DNA from: Rhodoferax lithotrophicus
GTDB lineage: Bacteria > Pseudomonadota > Gammaproteobacteria > Burkholderiales > Burkholderiaceae_C
Length of the DNA stretch: 64,000 nt
Direction of reading: 5' to 3'
Assembly (NCBI RefSeq): GCF_019973615.1
Contig: NZ_AP024238.1
Coordinates: forward strand, 3,121,989 to 3,185,988
Shown: piece by piece, positions 9,217 to 16,330 of the stretch
Numbering within the stretch: the first letter of the stretch is position 1
How the letters are laid out: each line of letters starts with the position of its first letter
Notes under the pieces: model-generated
Seen by the model: only the letters and a program-made list of their open reading frames with translations
What the model was told of the DNA's origin: nothing
The model's database searches: none
Translations under genes and position numbers: made by a program

Positions 9217-10320
9217 ATGCAAAAAACCCTTCGCATCCTCGGTACACGCGGTGTGCCCGCCGCCTATGGTGGTTTTGAAACATTTGCCGAATACCTCTCG
9301 CTTTATCTCGTAGCCCAGGGCTGGAGGGTGGTGGTGTATTGCCAAGACAATGGCACGGGCCCCATCTTTGAAGACACCTGGCAAGGTGTAGAGCGAGTGC
9401 ACATCTCAGTTACACAAACAGGTGCAAAAGGTGCCGTTGTGTTTGACTGGAAATCCATCGGACATGCTTGCCAATATAAAGACTTATGCCTGACCCTCGG
9501 TTACAACACAGCTCTCTTTAGTACACGCTTGAGACTTAATGGTATTCCCAATATATTCAACATGGATGGCATTGAGTGGCATCGTGGCAAATGGGGGGTA
9601 GTAACCAAAGCTTGGTTTTGGATCAATGACTGGGTTGGATGTTTGATTGGCAACCACTTGGTGGCAGATCACCCCAAAATCAGGGAACATTTAATAACAC
9701 GAGTGCCAGAGAGCAAAATCACCACCATTGCGTATGGAGCTGATTTGGTTACGAATGCTCCAGTCGAGCCGCTCAAGGCTTTTAGTCTAGAACCAAGCAA
9801 ATATTTAACAGTGATCGCACGAGCGGAACCAGAAAATTCTTTACTGGAGATTGTTCAAGGTTTCTCTGCTAAAGAACGCGGATTAAAGCTCTTGGTACTT
9901 GGTAACTATGAAGACACCAATGCTTATCAACAAAACGTCAAATCTGCAGCCAGTCCGGAAGTTCAATTTGTTGGGGCCATTTATGACAAAGATGTCCTTC
10001 ATTCACTTCGATTTCACAGCTTGGCCTACATTCATGGTCATCAAGTCGGAGGTACAAATCCTTCATTAGTCGAGGCTTTGGGTGCCGGAAATGCGGTCAT
10101 CGCCCATGACAATCAATTCAACCGTTGGGTTGCGGGTCAGGGAGCTAAATACTTCAGTAATGCTAGAGAGTTTGCCCTTTGCATTGACAAATTGGAAGCG
10201 AACCCTTCTCTTCTTGAAACCTTGCGAGGACATGCCAAGCAAAGATTCAAAGATGCCTTCTATTGGACAGATATCCTTGCTCAATATGAAAAGCTCTTAA
10301 TGTCGTTCCTACCCAATTGA
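9217..10320 (+). CDS. Glycosyltransferase with DUF1972 N-terminal domain
   Basis: 367 aa from ATG 9217, just after the previous gene's stop. The N-terminus LRILGTRGVPAAYGGFETFAEYL is the hallmark of the DUF1972 glycosyltransferase group (rhamnosyl/glucosyl transferases of O-antigen and exopolysaccharide synthesis). The C-terminal half has YIHGHQVGGTNPSLVEALGAG, the GT4 donor-site segment. It is the last gene of the plus-strand polysaccharide run and converges on the permease gene at 10354 with 33 bp between and no evident terminator hairpin. Confidence 0.85.
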   Translation: MQKTLRILGTRGVPAAYGGFETFAEYLSLYLVAQGWRVVVYCQDNGTGPIFEDTWQGVERVHISVTQTGAKGAVVFDWKSIGHACQYKDLCLTLGYNTALFSTRLRLNGIPNIFNMDGIEWHRGKWGVVTKAWFWINDWVGCLIGNHLVADHPKIREHLITRVPESKITTIAYGADLVTNAPVEPLKAFSLEPSKYLTVIARAEPENSLLEIVQGFSAKERGLKLLVLGNYEDTNAYQQNVKSAASPEVQFVGAIYDKDVLHSLRFHSLAYIHGHQVGGTNPSLVEALGAGNAVIAHDNQFNRWVAGQGAKYFSNAREFALCIDKLEANPSLLETLRGHAKQRFKDAFYWTDILAQYEKLLMSFLPN

Positions 10321-10353
10321 ACGCACAGCAGAATCTATTTCAAACAAGACCCA

Positions 10354-12870
10354 TCACGTTGTTTGCCGCAAGGTTTCAACCACTGGCCGAGTTAACACTT
10401 CACGCAAGCCCCACCATCCCGCCAGCAAAGCCAGCAAAGCCCCTGCAAGAGAACCCAATAACAGCACCCACAGCGACACAGACCAGTCGAACTCGAACAC
10501 AAAGTGCGCCAGTGCCCATCCCACCAAACTAGCCATTACAGAGGCAAGGAAACCAGCCAGAAGCCCCACACCAGCCAATTCATAACGCTGCACCTGGCGT
10601 AACAAACTGGCTCTGGCCCCCACAGCACGCATGATGGCAAATTCACGCGCACGTTCGTCCCGTGTTGCAGTGACCGCAGCAAACAGCACCACCAGACCTG
10701 CCGCCAAGGTGAAGGCAAACAAAAACTCAACGGCAGCAATCACCTGATCCAGCACACGCTGTATTTGTGCAATGGTAGCCGTCATGTCCACCGTGGTGAT
10801 ATTTGGAAATTGACGCAGCAATAGGCTGTCAAACCCTCTGGTGACAGGTGCCTTAAAAGCGCTCATGTAGGTGGTTGGCACCCCTTCAAGCTTGTCCACT
10901 GGATACATCACAAAAAAATTGGCCCGCATGGAGCCCCAGTCCACCTTGCGCAGTGATGTGATTTTGGACACACTTTTCACCCCACCAATGTCAAACGTCA
11001 AAGAGTCCCCCAAAACCAGACCCAATGTTTTGGCAATGCCCTCTTCAACGCTGACGGCTCCAGTCTCGTTCGCCAGCCAGCGCCCATTCACCACCAAGTT
11101 TTGTACAGGCTGAATGGCGCCGTACGACAGATTAAATTCACGGTCAACCAGGCGGCGAGCACGCTCATCAGGGTAATCTTCAGGATTGATCTCCTGATTA
11201 TTCACGGCCACCAGACGCCCCCGGATCATGGGAAACCAGTCAAATTTTGTCACCCCGGCCGCTTTCAGTGCCTGGGTGAATGCCTCACCCTGTTCCGGCA
11301 TGACATTAATGACAAAACGATTGGGTGCATCGGACGGGGTGGCGGCACGCCAGCTGCTGATCAAGTCCGTGCGCAACAACACCAGCAACACCAACGCCAA
11401 CAGGCCAACGGCCAGGCTGCTCACCTGCACCACGGCAAAGGCCGGGCGGGCGGCAATTTGTCGGGTCGCCAGCACCAACGCGGTGGGGGCTGTGGCATCG
11501 TTCACGCTCCAGCGCAACAGCTTCACGGCCAGCCAACTCATCCCGGCAAATAACAAGGTGGCCAACGCAAAGCCACCCACCGCAATCAAGCCCAGCTTCA
11601 CATCACTGCTGGCAGCCATTAACAAAGCGGCAAACCCCAGCACGCCCAGCCCCAGCACACTCATGGAGGCCGGTTTAAGCCCCCCCACATCCCGGCGAAT
11701 CACCCGCAGTGGTGGCACTTGTGCCAGTTGCAGCACTGGCGGCAAGCCAAACGCCAGCAACAGTGTCAAACCCATCCCCATACCAAACAACACCGGCAAC
11801 GGCCCGGCGGCGGGCAGATTGGCCTCCACCAAACCCGACAGCAAGGCCACAAAACCATAGTGCACGCCAAAGCCCAGGCCCACACCCAAGGCACTGGCCA
11901 GCACGCCAATCAAGAAAAACTCCAGCGTATACGCCGCCGCAATGGTGCGCTGGCGCAAACCCAGTACCCGCAGCATGGCACAGTCATCCAGATGGTTCGC
12001 TGCAAAACCACGCGCCGCCAAGGCGACTGCCACCGCACTAAGCAAAGCGGCCAACAAAGCCACCAGGTTCAGAAATTTTTCTGCACGCTCCAATGTACTG
12101 CCAAGCTCTGGGCGACCACCATCCAGGGCCTCAACGCGAACACCCCGAACCGTATGCGCCTCGACTTGCGCCTGCGCCCAATCCACAAAGGCTTGCACAC
12201 TTTGATCATCCCCCGCCACCGCCAAGCGGTAACGCAAGCGACTGGCGGGTTGAACCAAACCGGTGGCTTCAATATCAGCCTGATGGATCATCACCCGGGG
12301 CGAAAAATTCATGAACCCGGCCCCACGATCCGGTTCATTGATGATGATCTGGCTGACGCGAAAACGGCTGTCGCCCAGGAGCAAATCAGCGCCCACTTGC
12401 AGGCCCAGTGCATCCAACAAAGCCGCATCCACCCAGGCTTGCCCGGGGTTGGGAATGCCTTGGGCCAGTGCACCCGCACCCTCGGGCTGATCACTGATAC
12501 GCAAGCGCCCGCGCAAGGGATAACCCGGCTGTACCACCTTCAAGGCCACCAGCTTGATGGCCCCACCTTGGGCTTCAGGCGCACGCGCCATGGTGGGGAA
12601 AATCAGCGTTTGCACCTGCGCCAGCCCCAGGGCTTTGGCTTGCGCCATGAAGGAGTCCGGCAATGGTGTGTCGCTCACCACCACGGCATCCCCGCCAAGC
12701 ATCTGGCGCGCATCACGCTGCAAGCCACCTTTGAGCCGATCCGCAAAGAAACCGACCGCCGTCAGTGCAGCCACCGCCAAAGTCACTGCCACGATCAACA
12801 AACGCAATTCACCGGCGCGCAAATCACGGCGCAGGGAGCGCAGGCCTAAAGTCAGAAAAGAAATGGTCAT
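10354..12870 (-). CDS. FtsX-like ABC transporter permease (YbbP type)
   Basis: 838 aa. The N-terminus (LGLRSLRRDLRAGELRLLIVAV) and ten or so membrane segments in an arrangement with two FtsX domains (about residues 260-390 and 700-830) fit the YbbP family. These permeases partner a LolD-like ATPase (YbbA) and are thought to act in extraction of lipid or exported molecules from the inner membrane. No ATPase gene is adjacent: upstream on this strand is a 185-bp gap and then fdhD, so the partner must be encoded elsewhere. Confidence 0.85.
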   Translation of the reverse strand: MTISFLTLGLRSLRRDLRAGELRLLIVAVTLAVAALTAVGFFADRLKGGLQRDARQMLGGDAVVVSDTPLPDSFMAQAKALGLAQVQTLIFPTMARAPEAQGGAIKLVALKVVQPGYPLRGRLRISDQPEGAGALAQGIPNPGQAWVDAALLDALGLQVGADLLLGDSRFRVSQIIINEPDRGAGFMNFSPRVMIHQADIEATGLVQPASRLRYRLAVAGDDQSVQAFVDWAQAQVEAHTVRGVRVEALDGGRPELGSTLERAEKFLNLVALLAALLSAVAVALAARGFAANHLDDCAMLRVLGLRQRTIAAAYTLEFFLIGVLASALGVGLGFGVHYGFVALLSGLVEANLPAAGPLPVLFGMGMGLTLLLAFGLPPVLQLAQVPPLRVIRRDVGGLKPASMSVLGLGVLGFAALLMAASSDVKLGLIAVGGFALATLLFAGMSWLAVKLLRWSVNDATAPTALVLATRQIAARPAFAVVQVSSLAVGLLALVLLVLLRTDLISSWRAATPSDAPNRFVINVMPEQGEAFTQALKAAGVTKFDWFPMIRGRLVAVNNQEINPEDYPDERARRLVDREFNLSYGAIQPVQNLVVNGRWLANETGAVSVEEGIAKTLGLVLGDSLTFDIGGVKSVSKITSLRKVDWGSMRANFFVMYPVDKLEGVPTTYMSAFKAPVTRGFDSLLLRQFPNITTVDMTATIAQIQRVLDQVIAAVEFLFAFTLAAGLVVLFAAVTATRDERAREFAIMRAVGARASLLRQVQRYELAGVGLLAGFLASVMASLVGWALAHFVFEFDWSVSLWVLLLGSLAGALLALLAGWWGLREVLTRPVVETLRQTT

Positions 12871-13055
12871 GGGTGGACGATACCGCAGTTGGCATGTGCT
12901 TGATGTGTGCTTTGGGTTGTTGGCCCTTTAGTACCTGGGGACGATCATCAAGCTTGGTGGATAGGCCAGGCAAGGTGGCTGGTTTGAGTGGTTAACGATT
13001 TCTGCTACTCCAGTATGAAGAGACCGCCAAAGACGGCCACTGCACGGATAACAAC

Positions 13056-13910
13056 TCAACCGGCTTGAGTCGCCTGGAAAGCTGGACTTCCCACCAACTC
13101 CGGCTGCATCGTTAACCGATGCGCCCCACTGAAACACAAAAACCGCTTGTTGGTGGCCCGACCAATAGCGCACAAGCCCAAACGCTGCGCCACGTCCAAC
13201 CCCATTTCGGTGATACCACTGCGCGACACCACAATCGGCACCCCCATTTGGGCGGACTTGATCACCATCTCGCTGGTCAGACGACCGGTGGTGTAGAACA
13301 CTTTGTCGGCCCCACTCATGTATTGACCGTCTTGCATCCACATCCAGCCGGCAATGGTATCGAGGGCATTGTGGCGACCGACATCTTCCACAAACACCAG
13401 CATCTCGGCCCCACGAAACAGCGCACAGCCGTGCACCGAACCGGCGGATTTGTAGGTGGTTTCCTGCAAGCGGATGGCGTTGACCAGACCGTACAGCTCG
13501 GACTGCAACAAGGTGGCCGCAGGCAGCTCGATGCTATCCACCTCGGCCATCAAATCACCAAACACACTGCCCTGACCACAACCGGTGGTGACCACCCGTT
13601 TGGCGGTACGCGCCTCAATGTCTGAGATGCCTTGACGGGTCTTGACGGCGGCAGCGCCCACCTCCCAATCCACGGTGATGGACTCGACCTCGTCCACCGA
13701 AGCCACCAGCCGCTGATTGCGCAGGAAACCCAGCACCAGCAGCTCCGGGTGCGCCCCCAGTGTCATCAGCGTGACCAGTTCACGCTTGTCCACGTAAACC
13801 GTCAGTGCACGCTCAGCGGGAATCGACACCGTGTCATACGTGCCCAACTCGTTGAACACCGACACCTCGCGCGTCAGGTGTGCGCGAGCTTGTGTTAATC
13901 GGGGCAGCAA
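13056..13910 (-). CDS. fdhD: Formate dehydrogenase accessory sulfurtransferase FdhD
   Basis: 284 aa with a TTG start (GAGAG upstream), 5 bp after the small secreted-protein gene. FdhD passes sulfur from IscS to the Mo-bisMGD cofactor before insertion into formate dehydrogenase. The family signature VEDVGRHNALDTIAGW and TTGRLTSEMVIK are present. At the sulfur-relay loop the sequence is TTGCGQGSVFGD, i.e. one Cys where the E. coli protein has a CxxC pair. It probably serves both formate dehydrogenases in the window, as no second fdhD accompanies the fds genes. Confidence 0.93.
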   Translation of the reverse strand: MLPRLTQARAHLTREVSVFNELGTYDTVSIPAERALTVYVDKRELVTLMTLGAHPELLVLGFLRNQRLVASVDEVESITVDWEVGAAAVKTRQGISDIEARTAKRVVTTGCGQGSVFGDLMAEVDSIELPAATLLQSELYGLVNAIRLQETTYKSAGSVHGCALFRGAEMLVFVEDVGRHNALDTIAGWMWMQDGQYMSGADKVFYTTGRLTSEMVIKSAQMGVPIVVSRSGITEMGLDVAQRLGLCAIGRATNKRFLCFSGAHRLTMQPELVGSPAFQATQAG

Positions 13911-13915
13911 GACTC

Positions 13916-14254
13916 TCAGGGCTTTTTGGCAACCGCTACAGAAGCAGGAGCTGCTTGCGCAGGCGCAGCAAGCGCTGCAGGCACATTTGGCGTATAAACA
14001 AAAGGCCCTGGATCAGCACAGGTGCTGGCCGCAGCCCCTTTGGCGAGCGCAGCTTTTTTGTAGTGAGCCACCACCGCATCCTGGGCTTTGCAAAGCTTGA
14101 ACGCATCCACCTTGCCCGCCCAGGCGGTTTTGGCGGCAGCCTCGGCAGCTTTGGCCTTGGCTTCATCAGAAGGCGCAGGCAACTTGGCCCAGGCCAGTGA
14201 GGCGCTAAGCGCCAGCACGGATGCAGCAGTGAGTGTTTTCATCATGTAGGTCAT
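13916..14254 (-). CDS. Small secreted Ala-rich protein of the FDH operon, function unknown
   Basis: 112 aa from ATG 14254, chosen because GGAGA lies 7 bases upstream and a signal peptide follows (MKTLTAASVLALSASLAWA); the frame is open further upstream inside fdhC but without a ribosome site. The mature protein is Ala/Lys-rich with two Cys (FKLCKAQ and ASTCADPGPF) and the phrase AVVAHYKKAA. I do not recognise a family. Its place between the cytochrome b subunit and fdhD suggests a periplasmic role with the enzyme. Confidence 0.65.
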   Translation of the reverse strand: MTYMMKTLTAASVLALSASLAWAKLPAPSDEAKAKAAEAAAKTAWAGKVDAFKLCKAQDAVVAHYKKAALAKGAAASTCADPGPFVYTPNVPAALAAPAQAAPASVAVAKKP

Positions 14255-14273
14255 TGAGGTGTCTCCAACCGTC

Positions 14274-15449
14274 TCAAACTTGAACTGGCTTGCCCGCAGC
14301 CGCCACCGGGCTTGGCCCACGTTGCGCCGGGATCTTGCCTGCCTTGACATCGTTGTACCAAAGTTCATGGTGTTCTTTGGCCCAGCCCTCGGTCACGTAA
14401 CCGGTTTTCATGCCCTCCAGTGCACCACGGGTACCGATAGTGCCCATGTAAATGTGTCCGATCAGAATGGCCGCAATCCAGAATGCCATCACCGAATGCA
14501 CCATGCTGGCAATTTGCATGTCGCTGCGCAAATACCCCAGACCGGGCACCAAATGATCAAGCACCAGGCCAGAAATCACCACCACCAGACCAGGCAGTGT
14601 CACGGCCCACCAGAACACGCCTTTTTCAGCCGCATTAAAGCGGTGTGATGGCACTTGTTTATCACCCAGCATGCCACCAGCCTTCTTCAGCCAGTTCAGG
14701 TCAGCCGCGTTGGCAATGTTGTCTTTAACAAAAATGGCAATAACGATCAGCAACGACACTGCAAACAGCGGTCCGATAAAGTTGTGCACGTTTTTAAGCA
14801 AGTAGGTCAACCAGCCAAACAAGGTGGTACCAATCACCGGCAGCAAAATGAATTTGCCAAATGCCATGGTCAGACCAGACACGGCCAGAGCAACAAAGGC
14901 AAACGCATTGGCCCAGTGAGCGGCTCGTTCGAACGGAGTAAAACGTTCGATCTTTTTACTGTTGACCGGGTAATCATGCCCCAGCGGCCCTTTGGTGAAA
15001 AACATGATGGCCAAGGCCAATACGCTGATCAAAATCAATGAACCGCCATAGGGAATCAACCAATTGTTCCGGGTTTGCCGCCAGGCTTCACCCGCATTGG
15101 TAACGCGTGAACCCGGGTACTGCACGTAACGTTGAATCAACACACCAGCTTCAGGTGCCTGAGTGAAAGGCAGGCTGCTGTAGCCTGCCACGCCTGATCC
15201 AACCTGTCGCCACATGGGAGCATTGTTCCCAGGCTGAACCTTGGCACGCTCGCCGTTGGTTTGAGTGGCGTAACCAGGTTCTTGGCTGGCATCCGGTTGG
15301 ACATCCATGATGTTCTGGCTTTGGACACCCTGCATGACCTGAGCAGTATTCGGTGAAGACGCTGCCGTTGCAGAAGCGGCAGCAGTCTGCGCCATGACCG
15401 AACCAGCACATAGCGCCAGTACACAACTCAAAATTAAGGCGTTTTTCAT
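14274..15449 (-). CDS. fdhC: Formate dehydrogenase gamma subunit, cytochrome b
   Basis: 391 aa. It has an N-terminal signal-like segment (MKNALILSCVLALCAGSVMAQ), a ~110-residue periplasmic stretch, then membrane helices carrying the heme b ligands (ERAAHWANAFAFVALAVSG; VHNFIGPLFAVSLL; MVHSVMAFWIAAILIGHIYMG). This is the FdnI/FdhC family that passes electrons from the Fe-S subunit to quinone. The extra periplasmic N-terminal domain is longer than in E. coli FdnI. It lies 14 bp after the lipoprotein gene and 19 bp before the small secreted protein gene. Confidence 0.92.
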   Translation of the reverse strand: MKNALILSCVLALCAGSVMAQTAAASATAASSPNTAQVMQGVQSQNIMDVQPDASQEPGYATQTNGERAKVQPGNNAPMWRQVGSGVAGYSSLPFTQAPEAGVLIQRYVQYPGSRVTNAGEAWRQTRNNWLIPYGGSLILISVLALAIMFFTKGPLGHDYPVNSKKIERFTPFERAAHWANAFAFVALAVSGLTMAFGKFILLPVIGTTLFGWLTYLLKNVHNFIGPLFAVSLLIVIAIFVKDNIANAADLNWLKKAGGMLGDKQVPSHRFNAAEKGVFWWAVTLPGLVVVISGLVLDHLVPGLGYLRSDMQIASMVHSVMAFWIAAILIGHIYMGTIGTRGALEGMKTGYVTEGWAKEHHELWYNDVKAGKIPAQRGPSPVAAAGKPVQV

Positions 15450-15463
15450 AACATGCCTCCGGC

Positions 15464-15685
15464 TCAGTTCATACGGGTGTAGTCGTTTTGGCCATATTGA
15501 CCACGTGCTTTCATATGGGATTCCCAGCTGCCTTTATCTCCCGGATTCCAGTCTTTGTTCACAAAGGCCTTGCCAGTGCCCGTGTAAGCAGCACTGTCGT
15601 GTTGGTTGGTTTCAAGTGCTTGCGGTTTTTCACCACAAGCCGTCAAACCGACCACCAAGGTAGCTGCCATCAAAAATGTTTTCAT
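15464..15685 (-). CDS. Small lipoprotein of the FDH operon
   Basis: 73 aa. The signal peptide ends in a lipobox (VVGLTACGEK), so the mature protein starts at Cys17 and has about 57 residues, rich in Asn, Asp, Lys and Gly (KDWNPGDKGSW). The ATG overlaps the stop of the Fe-S subunit by 4 bp, which argues for real, coupled translation. Likely attached to the periplasmic face of the inner or outer membrane. No function can be assigned; its place suggests an assembly or stability factor of the periplasmic FDH. Confidence 0.75.
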   Translation of the reverse strand: MKTFLMAATLVVGLTACGEKPQALETNQHDSAAYTGTGKAFVNKDWNPGDKGSWESHMKARGQYGQNDYTRMN

Positions 15686-16320
15686 GATTTGACTCCTTGG
15701 TTGGCACTTGCAGCTGTATTTGGTTGGCCAGCCTGTTTAGAGCCATATGCAGTGCCCCAGCCCCAGACTTCAGCACCCTTGCCACGGCGCAACACGCGGT
15801 TGCGGAAGATGTCGGCTACCACGTCACCATCACCCGCAATCAGCGCCTTGGTGGAGCACATTTCAGCGCAGGCTGGCAGCTTGCCTTCAGCCAGACGGTT
15901 GCGGCCATATTTCTCGAACTCGGCCTGGCTGCCATTGGCCTCGGGACCACCGGCACAGAAAGTGCACTTATCCATCTTGCCACGCACGCCAAACGTGCCT
16001 TGACTGGGGAACTGCGGTGCGCCAAATGGACAAGCGTATGAGCAGTAGCCGCAGCCAATACACACATCCTTGTCATGCAGCACCACACCTTCGTCGGTAC
16101 GGTAGAAACAGTTGACCGGGCACACCGCCATACAGGGTGCATCGCTGCAATGCATACAGGCCACCGAGATCGACTTTTCACCCGGCACACCATCGTTCAA
16201 GGTCACCACCCGGCGGCGGTTCACACCCCAGGGCACTTCATGCTCGTTTTTGCAGGCTGTCACACAACCATTACATTCAATACAACGCTCTGCATCGCAG
16301 ACAAATTTCATTCTTGCCAT
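15682..16320 (-). CDS. fdhB: Formate dehydrogenase beta subunit, four [4Fe-4S] ferredoxin
   Basis: 213 aa from the ATG at 16320 (AAGGGGAA upstream; an open codon at 16344 overlaps fdhA). Cys motifs: CIECNGCVTAC, HCSDAPCMAVCPVNC, CIGCGYCSYACPFG and a fourth set with KCTFC and CAEMC. This is the electron-transfer subunit between the Mo subunit and cytochrome b. It lacks the C-terminal membrane helix of E. coli FdnH, so it resembles the soluble FdhB of Wolinella/Shewanella-type periplasmic enzymes. It starts 10 bp after fdhA. Confidence 0.93.
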   Translation of the reverse strand: MARMKFVCDAERCIECNGCVTACKNEHEVPWGVNRRRVVTLNDGVPGEKSISVACMHCSDAPCMAVCPVNCFYRTDEGVVLHDKDVCIGCGYCSYACPFGAPQFPSQGTFGVRGKMDKCTFCAGGPEANGSQAEFEKYGRNRLAEGKLPACAEMCSTKALIAGDGDVVADIFRNRVLRRGKGAEVWGWGTAYGSKQAGQPNTAASANQGVKS

Positions 16321-16330
16321 GCTGTTCCCC

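Noticed and set aside
11719..12849. 376-codon open frame opposite the FtsX-like permease
   Set aside because: Gln/His-rich antisense product of a membrane-protein gene; not a plausible protein.
13049..13063. CTCAA-CCGGC-TTGAG inverted repeat after fdhD as a terminator
   Set aside because: Arms of five bases and no T-run on either strand.
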